From: Lacinutrix jangbogonensis
GTDB lineage: Bacteria; Bacteroidota; Bacteroidia; Flavobacteriales; Flavobacteriaceae
Reading direction: 5' to 3'
Length of the DNA: 64,000 bases
NCBI RefSeq assembly: GCF_000797445.1
Contig: NZ_JSWF01000021.1
Coordinates: 1-64,000 of the forward strand
Position 1 is the stretch's first letter. Each line of letters starts with the position of its first letter. A program made the translations under genes and the position numbers. The notes beneath the pieces were generated by a model. That model did no database searches. It saw nothing but the letters and a program-made list of their open reading frames with translations, and was not told the DNA's origin. This document shows positions 45,043 to 54,850 of the stretch, one piece after another.

Positions 45043-47817
45043 CTAATTCATTTTAATTAAGAAATGATAAACTTCACAAATTGCACTATCTCTTTGATGC
45101 ATCGATTTAATTACTTTTAAACTACTATTCTTACTTAATTCAATATTCATACTATATGAAATAAGTTTTGCTCTTTCATCGTATTCTTCTTTTAATGGTA
45201 ATTCCTTAATATACTGAATGTACTTATCTTGAAACTCAGAAAATTTTTCTGTTTCCGAATAAATAAGCATAAAATTCCTAGATAATCCATTTGTATCATA
45301 ATCGATTAATAGCTTATTTAAATGATTAATAATAGTTTTGTTTCCAGAATTAAAAGAACTTAATCTCATAGCTTCAACTATGGCAACAGGCATATTTCTA
45401 CTATTTCGAACCATTATATCTAATTCTCCACTAAATTTTTTGGCTTTACCACTTCTAGTTTGGTCAGTAACAAAATATCCTTTTGATCTAAGGTTATCAG
45501 TAAAATTATCCGTAATTAAATCTTCAATTTTAACAATATTTTTACGTTCTAAAATCCTAGAAGATATTTCCCATATATCATACGTTAAGTCTTCTGTAGT
45601 AAATCCGAAATCAGTTTTATACTCGCCTGATGACATATCATATGGGCCAATCAACTTTGATAAATCTACATTTTTCAAATACATTTGACATTGAACCGTT
45701 TGAACTTTAGCATTTCTTGCTCTTTCAAGGTATTCATAATCAAACATGAATGGAGAATCTTCCTTTAAACAATTCTCACAATTACATTGTATATTAGTTT
45801 CGTGATGTGGAAAATTTAATGTTTCATTAATTATATCTAATTCTCTTTTAATAATACTCAATAATGTAGCTTTATTATTACCTGAAACTTTAATCTTGAT
45901 TGTTCTTGAAAACTGATTACTTTCAATTATTCCTATAGAATCATTATGCTTAACATAAAGACCATTTTTCCAATAAAAATTGTCAAAAATAGAATCTTTT
46001 AACCTTACAGTTAAACGTGATAAAATTCCTGCTGGCATAAAGTCATATTTATAAATTAAACTTATTGGGTCTATAATTTTAATTTCTAAATCAGGTGAAC
46101 TTGGTCTTAATAATTCTGGTATAATAAAAGTTCCTTTATTTATTTCAAAACAAAGTTCAAATTTTTTCATTAACTCAATTATGTAACTCATCTGCTGAGA
46201 ATCATAATCAGGTATCTGTTTTTCTAATAATTCGTTATCAAACTCACCAAATTTTTTGATTACATCATTCAAATCAAGTATTCTATATACACAATTCGTT
46301 GCCCATTCAGGTTTTAAAAATACTATTGGTTTTAGAATTGGATTGTCTATAAAATGCAAAAACACTCCTAAATCATGAAAATAATTACTTAAATGTTTAG
46401 ATTCTACTTTATTAAGTCCATAACTATGGCAAATATCTATATAAGTTTCATAGGATATATAGTTATCCGTAAGTTCTTCTAAGTCTTCTCTAATATTACT
46501 CCAAACTTCAGGTAATTTATCTCCAATATGTGGTAGAGTAGCAATATTTGATTTTATACAATCAACTAGATCTTCAATGTTTGTTCCTTCTTTTGCACTT
46601 ACTGATTTAAAAGCTTTAATATTTGGGAATTTCTCTTTCAAAGATTTCTCATCTATTTCTTTTACTCTTTCATCAATTTTATTGAGAACAATAATTACAG
46701 GAGATCCATTACTAAGCATTTGTATTATATTCAGCCAATAATCAAAATTTATTAGTGATTCATCTTTTCTGGCTTCCCATAAAAATAGGTAAATAGATCT
46801 TTTCGTTAGAAAAAATTGATGAGTAGAATGATATATTTCCTGTCCTCCAAAATCCCAAGCATTTAATCTAATTCTTTGATTTCCATCATTCTCTGTTTCA
46901 CAACTAAGATGCCATTTAAAGATATCAATACCTTCAGTAGTAAGGGTTTCAGGATTACTACCATTAATCATCTTGTTAATTAAATAGGTTTTTCCCACAG
47001 CTCCTTGACCTACAACTAAAAGTTTAGCTTCGTTTAAGCGTACTGAAGCACCTAAATGCATGTAGTAGTTTAAAACACCCTTTAATCCTTGTTTTGAAAT
47101 TTCAACTGGAACATCACCTATTGGATTACCACTTAAGTTCAAATCTTGAAGCTTTTTAAGCTTTGCAAATGACTTTGGTAAAGTAATAATATTATTACCT
47201 GTTAAATTTAAATAACGAAGCTCTGTCAGTTCACATATTTCTTCAGGTAAATCAGTTATATTGTTATAACTTAAATCTAAGTGCCTTATCGATTTTAGAT
47301 TATTAATATCATCAGGCAAGTTCTCAATGGAATTTGATGATAAATTTAGATGCTTAAGGTTTACAAGAAGTAATGATTTTGGGAATTTACAAATTCCATT
47401 ATTACTTAAATCCGCTTCTTTTAATTTATCAAAAGATGAAAAATCAACTCTTAATGTTTCTAATTTATTAGATGACAAGTCAATTTTTTCTAATGAAATA
47501 AAAAGTTTCTGTAAACCAATTAAATCAGTTACTCTATTACCTCTAAAATTTAAAACTTTAAGACTTTTACATAAAGTAATTACTTCTGGAAAAAGAATAA
47601 ACTTATTATTACTCAAATTTAAATTCTCCAACAATTCGAAATTTTCAAAAAAGTCAGGTAATTCAGTTAAACTATTATTAAATAAATTTAAAAATTTTAA
47701 TCTTTTAAAGTTCTTAATTTCACTTGGAACACTTTTTAGTCGACCATTTTCTAACCTTAAATCTTTTATTTTATTTGGATTCTTTGGATTGATTTTATTT
47801 TTAATGTCAGGCTTCAT
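45043..47817 (-). CDS. Roco protein: LRR, Roc GTPase, COR and a PD-(D/E)XK-like C-terminus
   Basis: This 924-residue protein has no signal peptide. About ten leucine-rich repeats occupy residues 18-235 (LKHLNLSSNSIENLPDDI). The Roc GTPase at about 262-430 has P-loop GQGAVGKT, DFGGQE (G3) and LNKID (G4). A COR domain follows at about 440-660, with a Cys-containing CNCENCLKED after it. Residues about 780-880 have the layout of a PD-(D/E)XK nuclease: FSGELDIMV, then PVAIVEAMRL, with the usual Lys replaced by Met. It is a single gene with a perfect -7 element upstream. Roco proteins are GTP-switch dimers. A sensor-effector role, possibly in defence, is inference. Confidence 0.85.
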   Translation of the reverse strand: MKPDIKNKINPKNPNKIKDLRLENGRLKSVPSEIKNFKRLKFLNLFNNSLTELPDFFENFELLENLNLSNNKFILFPEVITLCKSLKVLNFRGNRVTDLIGLQKLFISLEKIDLSSNKLETLRVDFSSFDKLKEADLSNNGICKFPKSLLLVNLKHLNLSSNSIENLPDDINNLKSIRHLDLSYNNITDLPEEICELTELRYLNLTGNNIITLPKSFAKLKKLQDLNLSGNPIGDVPVEISKQGLKGVLNYYMHLGASVRLNEAKLLVVGQGAVGKTYLINKMINGSNPETLTTEGIDIFKWHLSCETENDGNQRIRLNAWDFGGQEIYHSTHQFFLTKRSIYLFLWEARKDESLINFDYWLNIIQMLSNGSPVIIVLNKIDERVKEIDEKSLKEKFPNIKAFKSVSAKEGTNIEDLVDCIKSNIATLPHIGDKLPEVWSNIREDLEELTDNYISYETYIDICHSYGLNKVESKHLSNYFHDLGVFLHFIDNPILKPIVFLKPEWATNCVYRILDLNDVIKKFGEFDNELLEKQIPDYDSQQMSYIIELMKKFELCFEINKGTFIIPELLRPSSPDLEIKIIDPISLIYKYDFMPAGILSRLTVRLKDSIFDNFYWKNGLYVKHNDSIGIIESNQFSRTIKIKVSGNNKATLLSIIKRELDIINETLNFPHHETNIQCNCENCLKEDSPFMFDYEYLERARNAKVQTVQCQMYLKNVDLSKLIGPYDMSSGEYKTDFGFTTEDLTYDIWEISSRILERKNIVKIEDLITDNFTDNLRSKGYFVTDQTRSGKAKKFSGELDIMVRNSRNMPVAIVEAMRLSSFNSGNKTIINHLNKLLIDYDTNGLSRNFMLIYSETEKFSEFQDKYIQYIKELPLKEEYDERAKLISYSMNIELSKNSSLKVIKSMHQRDSAICEVYHFLIKMN

Positions 47818-47850
47818 AAAAAGAATTTAAAGTATTATTAATAAGGTATT

Positions 47851-47858
47851 CAAATATA
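47851..47858 (-). promoter_or_regulatory. -7 element of the Roco gene
   Basis: TATATTTG (minus strand) is a perfect match to TAnnTTTG and lies 33 bp before the ATG. No TTG is seen at the right spacing. Confidence 0.5.
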
Positions 47859-48104
47859 ATATAATTTGTAGTACTAATGCGATAATGTAAATAGCTCTTC
47901 TTTCTTATCATCCTTAACAAATCATTCCTTTTAATTATAAAAATTAAAACTACAAAAAACAAACAGCATCATTTTACGGTAACCCGTAACTCATTAAAAA
48001 TAAGAGAAACTAATTATAGCTTATGCTCCGTGAATACACAAACGTATACCATTGGATCGTGTTTTTATAGCGTATAAATACCTGTTTATTAAAAAAAGTA
48101 CGCA

Positions 48105-48989
48105 TCAACTAGTAGCATCATATTTTTTCTTAAAATCTAAAGGCGTTGTGCCTACTTTTAATTTAAATAGTTTAGAAAAATGTGCATAGTCTGTATACCC
48201 TAAAGTTTCGGCTGTAGTAGATAACGGGTTTTTAGAATGTACTAGTAATCGTTTGGCCTCTAATAGTACACGCTCTGTAATAAGTGCTGTTGTGGTTTTA
48301 TTTAGAGTAGATTTAGTAATTCTATTTAAGTGTTTAGAAGTGATGTTTAATTTATTGGCATAGAATTTTGCAGATTTTTCAGTTTTATAATACGTTTCGA
48401 TTGTGTTTTCTAAAACAGCTAACGCTTGTAAATAAGAGGACGACAAAACTTCTTTTCTAGAGGCCATAGTACTATAAATACGAGACAAATCGATATAGGT
48501 GAGATTAATAAGGCTTGCTAACTTTTGCTTTTTATAAGTGTTCTTTTCGTGGTATTCGGTATTTATTTCTTGAAAACGTGTTGCTATAGCACCCAATTGT
48601 TTTGTGTTTAGCATAAGATTTGGAGGGTTCTTATAAGAATAGTAAAACGGGAATTGGCTTATTTTTTTATTCAAAAAATGAAGTTCGTAAAACGCTTGAG
48701 TATGAAAAAAAATATAGCCTTTTGGAACACTCGAAAATGTCCAACGGTGTGTTTGCCCTGGTCTTAAAAAGAAAACACTTCCACGAGAAACGCTATAAGT
48801 ATTAAAATCTATTTCATGTGTTCCTGTACCTTCAGAAAAAAACACACATAAAAAGAAATCGTGACTGTGTGGTTTGTGTACAATGCGCTCATTCTTTTTT
48901 AAATGTAGACTTAAAGCGTTGCTATAAAAATTTGATAACGCGTCTTCTTCTTCAAACTGTTCAATATTTAAAATTGGCAAACTTTTCAT
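48105..48989 (-). CDS. AraC family transcriptional regulator with N-terminal cupin
   Basis: This 294-residue protein has an N-terminal cupin-like sensing domain (about 30-110: HKPHSHDFFLCVFFSEGTGT, then FLRPGQTHRW). The C-terminal part has the two helix-turn-helix units of AraC regulators (YANKLNITSKHLNRITKSTL and AETLGYTDYAHFSKLFKLKV followed by GTTPLDFKKKY). It is divergent from the DUF983 gene at 49182 and could control it; no operator is evident. The ligand is unknown. Confidence 0.9.
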   Translation of the reverse strand: MKSLPILNIEQFEEEDALSNFYSNALSLHLKKNERIVHKPHSHDFFLCVFFSEGTGTHEIDFNTYSVSRGSVFFLRPGQTHRWTFSSVPKGYIFFHTQAFYELHFLNKKISQFPFYYSYKNPPNLMLNTKQLGAIATRFQEINTEYHEKNTYKKQKLASLINLTYIDLSRIYSTMASRKEVLSSSYLQALAVLENTIETYYKTEKSAKFYANKLNITSKHLNRITKSTLNKTTTALITERVLLEAKRLLVHSKNPLSTTAETLGYTDYAHFSKLFKLKVGTTPLDFKKKYDATS

Positions 48990-49181
48990 AATACTAAAAT
49001 AGGTCCTAAATATACAAAAACTGGAGCCCTTTGTACAAACAAAACTCTAAAACAATACCATACATTTGCGCTATTAAAGCAGTATATTATTGTGTTTTAT
49101 ACCAAAATGGCTTTAGAATGCAATACGTCTTATTTACAAACAAATAATACGTAGTGAATGATTATAATAAAGCGTTTGATT

Positions 49182-49589
49182 ATGAAATTTTTAAAAGGAA
49201 CTAAAATTTATAGTATTTTCACTGGAAACTGTCCTGTGTGCCACAATGAAAGCATGTATACCGTGCCTAATCCATACCATGTAAGAAGTACCTTAACTAT
49301 GGAAGAGCGTTGCAGCCATTGTAACACACGGTATAAAATTGAACCTTCTTTCTTTTTTGGAGCCATGTATGTTAGTTATCCTGTAGGTATTGCTATTGGC
49401 GGAACGTCCTTCTTTTTAACCTATTTTGTATTTAATCTCACTTTAGCAGTTTGCTACCTTTTACTAGTTATCGTTATGCTTCTCGCGCTACCAGTAATTT
49501 TAAGGGTGTCAAGAAATATATGGATAAATCTTTTTATGAACTTTAACAAAGCCAAATCCTCTAAAAGAAAGGAAACCATTAAGAATTAA
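49182..49589 (+). CDS. DUF983 family membrane protein
   Basis: This protein has about 135 residues from the Met of MKFLKGTKIYSIFTGNCP; an upstream ATG at 49158 is also possible. The zinc-type motif CPVCHNE ... CSHCNTRYKIEPSFFFGAMY followed by VSYPVGI is the DUF983 signature. Two membrane segments follow (GTSFFLTYFVFNLTLAVCY and LLLVIVMLLALPVILRV). DUF983 proteins are small inner-membrane proteins with no settled role; some lie near cytochrome oxidase genes, which is not the case here. It is divergent from the AraC regulator. Confidence 0.85.
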   Translation: MKFLKGTKIYSIFTGNCPVCHNESMYTVPNPYHVRSTLTMEERCSHCNTRYKIEPSFFFGAMYVSYPVGIAIGGTSFFLTYFVFNLTLAVCYLLLVIVMLLALPVILRVSRNIWINLFMNFNKAKSSKRKETIKN

Positions 49590-49719
49590 AATGATGCTGT
49601 TTTTATATAGCTTTTACTACTGCTACATCTGCGTTCTTTAAGTCTACCTTTTAACTTTTGAACATAAATAGTAGCACAATGAAATAGCACTTTTTATGAT
49701 ACTATTCATGTCAAAAAAA

Positions 49720-49748
49720 AAGCGCAATTACATATTATAATTACGCTT
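49720..49748. terminator. Bidirectional terminator between the DUF983 gene and the kelch-like lipoprotein gene
   Basis: AAGCGCAATTA and TAATTACGCTT form an 11-bp stem with one mismatch around a 7-base loop, with an A tract on the left and T's on the right. The two flanking genes are convergent. Confidence 0.8.
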
Positions 49749-49806
49749 TTAAATCATGACATTAAGTTATTTCAGGCAAGTACTATTTGAGAAACGCATT
49801 GCTCTT

Positions 49807-51393
49807 CTACTCCAATTTTTCATCCGCAATTTGAAACCGCGACACCATCACTTTCCACAATTTATTAGACGCTCCAGATTTACCACTACCATAAGTTGAA
49901 GGCGACTCTTCGTAAGATTCTATACCACCATAAATATATCCAATATGTACTGGCTCTGTACCAGAAAAAGTGCTATCACCATCGATAACATCGGTTTCCA
50001 TATTATTTATCGTTAAATACTTAGCATTGCTATTTGGCATAAATGCGGCTTCTGCTCCGTAAAATTTAGTGGAAGGAAAAATGTTTGAAATAGTATCAAA
50101 CGCACTAACTTTAGTGCTTACATTGTACTTAGAATAGCCTAAAGTATTTGAAAACCCAGACAAGAATTTATCAAGTTTACCATTACCAATACCTCCAGGT
50201 AAAAAGGTATGAAGATCTTGACTTTGCGTATCGTAGATTACAAAATCTGGGCAAGAATACACATTAGAATTATTCTGGTTGTGCTTAGCATCTACAGTAA
50301 ATTTTGTTGTTCCGTTTGGTGTAATGTAAATGGCATCGTTCCAAGCCGCATATACCTTCTCACCGTATTTAAATACGCCAGCCATTAATGCAAAATTAGA
50401 GGCGATCGCATTGTTTTTATCGAGATAAACAGCAGGAACAATTGGTAAATCGCGTCTTCTAAAAATAGAAGTGCTGTCTGCCAGCTTCGGATTATCTCTT
50501 AAAACACTAGATGACATATCGCTAATAGTATCTGTTACGGTTGCGGTAAGTTCTAAAGTGCTCACATTTGCTGAGAAACCAAATTCATAAACCGCGTTTA
50601 AATACACCTGACCTGGACCAAAATCGTGTCCAGCAGCCAAGTAAAATTGTTTGTCTATCACTTTTAATTCACCACCAGTAGCCTTTAAAGTGCTGTTGTT
50701 TCCAAATTTAAAAAGATCCGTCCATTCTAAAGCTGATAGATTCCAATCGTTATTGACTAGTCGCATTAAAAGTGGGACATTTATTTTCGCAATAGCATCT
50801 GATGTTGTATAATTTTTTGCTGTTGCTTTCTGTCCTGCTGGAGGTCCATAACCACCAACAACATAGAGGTACTCTCCAGATTGTACTGCTTGAGGATTGG
50901 TACAGATAAAAACAGTACCGTATTCTTCTAATAGGTTTGCCACTTTTAGACAAGTCGCTTTAACAACTTCAGACTCCCCATTTTCACCTTTTGCCATCGT
51001 TTGAATAGTTCCTAGCAGGGTCCAAAAATCTAAAAATGCTTTGGTTCCTGTTTCTGGATTAAACGCATAAATAAATGAGTTAAAAGATTTCGCTGGAAAT
51101 GACTTTAACGAATAATCGTTTGTGTTAAGATTGTGTAATCCTCCTAGATTCTCGTTTTCGTTCGTTCTTCCTGCAAAAAGCAACCAATCGTTACCAATTT
51201 TTGCATGTGCATAAGATTGCAAAGCTGGCGCGAGATAATTAGTGTCGACAGCTTCTAAGGCTACAGAATAGGTGTAAAAAGCTTGGACGCCGCTTTCTAT
51301 TAAAACGGCCTTAGTTTCGGTTCTCTTCCCACAAGATGCTAAAAGAAAAGCGAGCATTAATAGCGTTAATAGGTTCTGGTTTTTTAATTTCAT
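49807..51393 (-). CDS. Kelch-like lipoprotein of unknown function, partner of the amine oxidase
   Basis: This 528-residue protein has a lipoprotein signal peptide (MKLKNQNLLTLLMLAFLLAS, then C). The mature part is beta-rich with kelch-like repeated Gly and aromatic patterns (WLLFAGRTNENENLGGLHNL, YLYVVGGYGPPAG, FYLAAGHDFGPGQVYLNAVY, then IGYIYGGIES), which suggests a beta-propeller at the outer membrane or in the periplasm. I do not recognise the family. It follows the flavin amine oxidase gene on the same strand after 108 bp, so they may be one operon and act together. That partnership is inference. Confidence 0.75.
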   Translation of the reverse strand: MKLKNQNLLTLLMLAFLLASCGKRTETKAVLIESGVQAFYTYSVALEAVDTNYLAPALQSYAHAKIGNDWLLFAGRTNENENLGGLHNLNTNDYSLKSFPAKSFNSFIYAFNPETGTKAFLDFWTLLGTIQTMAKGENGESEVVKATCLKVANLLEEYGTVFICTNPQAVQSGEYLYVVGGYGPPAGQKATAKNYTTSDAIAKINVPLLMRLVNNDWNLSALEWTDLFKFGNNSTLKATGGELKVIDKQFYLAAGHDFGPGQVYLNAVYEFGFSANVSTLELTATVTDTISDMSSSVLRDNPKLADSTSIFRRRDLPIVPAVYLDKNNAIASNFALMAGVFKYGEKVYAAWNDAIYITPNGTTKFTVDAKHNQNNSNVYSCPDFVIYDTQSQDLHTFLPGGIGNGKLDKFLSGFSNTLGYSKYNVSTKVSAFDTISNIFPSTKFYGAEAAFMPNSNAKYLTINNMETDVIDGDSTFSGTEPVHIGYIYGGIESYEESPSTYGSGKSGASNKLWKVMVSRFQIADEKLE

Positions 51394-51501
51394 GGGTTTC
51401 GATGTAAAGTTAGTACTCTTTTAGTGTTTGTTTTTTATAGTGTATTACTGCTGTACTTTATTAGTGCTACGCGACACATTTAGTGCGCGATTAATAAAAC
51501 C

Positions 51502-53625
51502 CTAAGCTTTTTTATTCTTTTTTTTCTCATTTCTCATTTCTCTATTCAGTTTACGTGTTTTAAGTGCTAAATCTGGACTAGAAAGGCTTCCCCAAGTGTC
51601 TTCCATGTGTTTTATTTTATCTGTTGCATTGGCTTGTTTTAAAATATTTAAAACCGCGTTGTATGCAGAATCTAAAGCACCAACAATCCAACCATGATGA
51701 ACAGAGCAACATTCGCCTGCCAACATTAAAGAGCCATTAAATTCTGGTGTTAATAAGGTTGGATACAAGTTTTTAAATTGTCCAGGCTTAAACAAAGCAA
51801 AAGCACCACCATTGGCATGGTTATCCCAAAACCACGTTTTTGTGGTGTCTTCTGGTTTATAGCCTGAAAACTCATCGTAAACTTCTACTTCTGGATAGAG
51901 GTATTGAATGCCTTTTAAACATTCGTTTACACGTTCTTGGTCTGACAATGCGCCAATACGTTCTGCATCTTGTGCCCAACAATAGACTTGTAAAACACCA
52001 CCTTTAGCGTCGTAACCATAAGAAGGGTATACAATTTGTCGGTTTGATTTATCTGAAACCCCAACGCCTAAACCAGCATCTTGCCTTTCGCCTAAAGTGG
52101 CCCAAAATTGTGTTTTAAAAGTAATAAACGCTTTGAATGATGGCATATAATTACATTCGCGAATGGCACGTGCCTTTGAGAAGGAGAGTTTATCGAAAAA
52201 ATTAGTTTTTAAATCGCCACTTAAATACGCTCCATTTGGTAAGGTACTTATAACATAAGGATATTGCTTTTCGATGGTTTTATCGTCATTTTTAATAGTC
52301 ATTTTCATGCCACCATGGCCATTGTATAATTTTTTATCATAGGTTACATTAGAGACTCTATGATTCATAAACACACGTTCTTTTTTATTTGATTTTTTAC
52401 CAGGAACCGGTGTTGCTGCATCTGCTGTTGGTACTGAATCTGGAGCGTGTGCTGCTGGTGTTAAATTTGTTGGAGAATAGCCATAATATCCTTTTTCGCC
52501 TTTAATCATTCCTGTTAATACTTGGGCTATATTTCCGTCTGACGGCAAAACACCTGTATCTAAATTTAATACTGCTTTGCAGGCCTCTGGAAAGTGTTGC
52601 ATCCCTTTATCTATAGTTACCATGTATATGTTTTCGTCTTGTGTATCGTACGGATTTTTACTTCCGAGCCAATCGTAAGTCGCCAAAACAATTTCTACAA
52701 AAGACACAGAGTACATGCCTGTTCCTACATTTAAGGTTTCTAAATAACTTGCAATATTGTATGGTAAAAAGTCAGATTTCTCTCCCATTTCCGGATCGTA
52801 ATATTCCCCTAAGTCTCCCAAAGTAAACACATTAGTTAAATACGCCCACATGGAATAATTATCGTACTTCATTAATTTTTTAAAACCTTTAGAAAACGAT
52901 TTATTAATTGCTTCTAGAAACGGTTCATTGACTTTATCTAATACTTTATTTATAGGAAGATAGGTTTCGCTTTTAGAGGGCTGTACTTCTGTAAGCCAAA
53001 CCATAGGAATATCTCCACCGTTATCCACATCAAAATTTAAAGTGTTTAAATCCGCCTCTCCAGCAGTAATAGGCTCCTTCATGTTATTGTAACGTAAACG
53101 TTGTACAGGAGAATTATAATAAAACTTTCGCCACTTTAGTACTTTATCCTCAAGTCCGTTGCGCTCTAAAACGGTATTTAGAGACAATGCTAATTGTTGT
53201 ACTGGTAACATGTCTTCTGAAAACTGCGGAATTCGCATGCCTCCTACTTCACCATATAAACCGGCTTTGTCTTTATCTTTTGCATCGTAATTTGTGGAAT
53301 ACCAAGTATCTATTCTACCTCCTACGCGTTTAGAACTTTCGAAGACTTCACATTCTATATTTAAAGACTGTAAAATAAGACCAGCATATAAACCTGCGAA
53401 ACCACCACCAACAATACCTACAATGGGTTGCTTGTCGTCATCGGAAGTTATGGAAGCCTTAAAATGAGTTGCTTTTTTTCGAGCGCGTTGTTTATTAATG
53501 GTGTCTTCGTATTCTGAACCGTGGTTCTCTATTAGCCATTCTGAGAAGGCATTACGAACAGAACCTGCTCTTTTTATTTCTTTTTTGGATGATTTTTTGT
53601 TAGGTTGAAATGGAAAATAGCTCAT
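51502..53625 (-). CDS. FAD-dependent flavin monoamine / L-amino acid oxidase-like protein
   Basis: This 707-residue protein has a basic N-terminal extension of about 65 residues (NKKSSKKEIKRAGSVRNAFS). The FAD-binding motif GIVGGGFAGLYAGLILQSLN begins near residue 70. The amine-oxidase signature ESSKRVGGRIDTWY comes next. The C-terminal FAD contact LMLAGECCSVHHGWIVGALD with a following Ser-Ala-Tyr stretch is also present. The family oxidises primary amines or L-amino acids, giving ammonia and hydrogen peroxide. There is no clear Sec signal. The length exceeds that of most monoamine oxidases because of the extension and several inserts. The substrate is unknown. It precedes the kelch-like lipoprotein gene. 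Confidence 0.88.
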   Translation of the reverse strand: MSYFPFQPNKKSSKKEIKRAGSVRNAFSEWLIENHGSEYEDTINKQRARKKATHFKASITSDDDKQPIVGIVGGGFAGLYAGLILQSLNIECEVFESSKRVGGRIDTWYSTNYDAKDKDKAGLYGEVGGMRIPQFSEDMLPVQQLALSLNTVLERNGLEDKVLKWRKFYYNSPVQRLRYNNMKEPITAGEADLNTLNFDVDNGGDIPMVWLTEVQPSKSETYLPINKVLDKVNEPFLEAINKSFSKGFKKLMKYDNYSMWAYLTNVFTLGDLGEYYDPEMGEKSDFLPYNIASYLETLNVGTGMYSVSFVEIVLATYDWLGSKNPYDTQDENIYMVTIDKGMQHFPEACKAVLNLDTGVLPSDGNIAQVLTGMIKGEKGYYGYSPTNLTPAAHAPDSVPTADAATPVPGKKSNKKERVFMNHRVSNVTYDKKLYNGHGGMKMTIKNDDKTIEKQYPYVISTLPNGAYLSGDLKTNFFDKLSFSKARAIRECNYMPSFKAFITFKTQFWATLGERQDAGLGVGVSDKSNRQIVYPSYGYDAKGGVLQVYCWAQDAERIGALSDQERVNECLKGIQYLYPEVEVYDEFSGYKPEDTTKTWFWDNHANGGAFALFKPGQFKNLYPTLLTPEFNGSLMLAGECCSVHHGWIVGALDSAYNAVLNILKQANATDKIKHMEDTWGSLSSPDLALKTRKLNREMRNEKKKNKKA

Positions 53626-53667
53626 GAGATATCAAGTTTTAGTAGGTTAATGTACAAACATAAACAA

Positions 53668-53729
53668 TAGACTGGTTTTTTTACAGCGTATAAACACCTG
53701 ATTATAAAGTATAGACCAGTCTACTTTTG
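53668..53729 (+). promoter_or_regulatory. Palindromic operator and -7 element in the divergent amine oxidase / EamA region
   Basis: TAGACCAGTCTA (53712-53723) is a 5-2-5 palindrome of a type bound by TetR-family regulators. It overlaps TACTTTTG (53722-53729), a perfect TAnnTTTG element reading right. Its left half recurs inverted as TAGACTGGT at 53668-53676. The EamA gene begins 117 bp further on. No regulator gene for it is in the immediate vicinity. Confidence 0.5.
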
Positions 53730-53845
53730 CTCTACGTACCCAATATTAAAATTAACCATGTTAGCGAATCATTTGTTTTTGAAAAGCTCACAAATAACAT
53801 CCTATATTTTAAGCTGAAATTCCCACAAAAAACTATATTCGCGCG

Positions 53846-54748
53846 ATGTGGATTTATTTAGGCTTATTGGCTGCACTTTTTTTGGGTTTACACAACTTAT
53901 GCAAGAAGCATGCGGTACAAGGTAATGAGGTGTTTCCAGTGCTTTTAGGCACTGTTTCTAGTGGGTTTTTATTAGTAGTAGTATTTTATGTGCTCTCAAT
54001 TTGTTATCCAGAATACGCACAAGCCAATGGATATCATTTTCAAGTCATTACTCTGCAAACACATGGTTTTATTTTTATAAAGTCGGCTATTATGGCTGCG
54101 TCTTGGATATTAGCCTATCAAGCCTTAAAACATTTGCCACTTACTATTGTAACACCAATACGTTCGGCAGGACCCTTTTTTACTTTTATTGGTGCTATTG
54201 TAATCTATAAAGAGAGTCCAAATGTGTACCAATGGTTTGGGTTTTTCTTAATTATATTTTCGGTGCTATTATACTCTAGAATCGGCAAAAAAGAAGGCAT
54301 AAATTTTAAACGTAACAAATGGGTCTTTGCTATTATTGGTGCAACCTTTCTAGGCGCTTCTAGCGGTTTGTATGATAAGTTTTTAATCCAAAGTTTAACT
54401 TTAAATCCTCAAACCTTACAGTTTTGGTTTTGCTTATATACCATCCTTATTTTACTGGTTATCTTAAGTATTACCTGGTTTCCGTATGCAGCAAAACGTA
54501 AAGCGTTTAAGTTTCGCTGGTCCATTATTGCTGTTGGTGTGCTATTAGTAGCTGCAGATTATTTCTATTTTAAAGCCTTGCAAGATCCTGAGGCATTAAT
54601 TATGTTGCTATCTGCTATAAAAAGAAGCCAGATACTCATTGCTGTAGTGGTTGGTGGTTTGGTGTTTAAAGAGAAAAACAAGCGTAAAAAATTAGTGCCG
54701 CTCGCTGGTATTATGCTTGGTGTTTTTTTGATTTTGTATTCTAGTTAA
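53846..54748 (+). CDS. EamA/DMT family transporter
   Basis: This 300-residue protein has ten predicted membrane helices in two EamA halves, typical of drug/metabolite transporters. Recognisable parts are IVTPIRSAGPFFTFIGAIVI in the first half and ALIMLLSAIKRSQILIAVVV followed by GGLVFKE in the second. It would carry a small metabolite across the inner membrane; the substrate is unknown. The upstream region is shared with the divergent amine oxidase and holds a palindromic operator. Confidence 0.88.
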   Translation: MWIYLGLLAALFLGLHNLCKKHAVQGNEVFPVLLGTVSSGFLLVVVFYVLSICYPEYAQANGYHFQVITLQTHGFIFIKSAIMAASWILAYQALKHLPLTIVTPIRSAGPFFTFIGAIVIYKESPNVYQWFGFFLIIFSVLLYSRIGKKEGINFKRNKWVFAIIGATFLGASSGLYDKFLIQSLTLNPQTLQFWFCLYTILILLVILSITWFPYAAKRKAFKFRWSIIAVGVLLVAADYFYFKALQDPEALIMLLSAIKRSQILIAVVVGGLVFKEKNKRKKLVPLAGIMLGVFLILYSS

Positions 54749-54850
54749 TACGCTAACCCCAAGGAAACCTAATGCTCATTTAAAGGTTGCATTTATAATG
54801 CTACCACTTAGCCGTTAGTTATTGTTAGGTGTCGGTTTTATTTATAAAAT

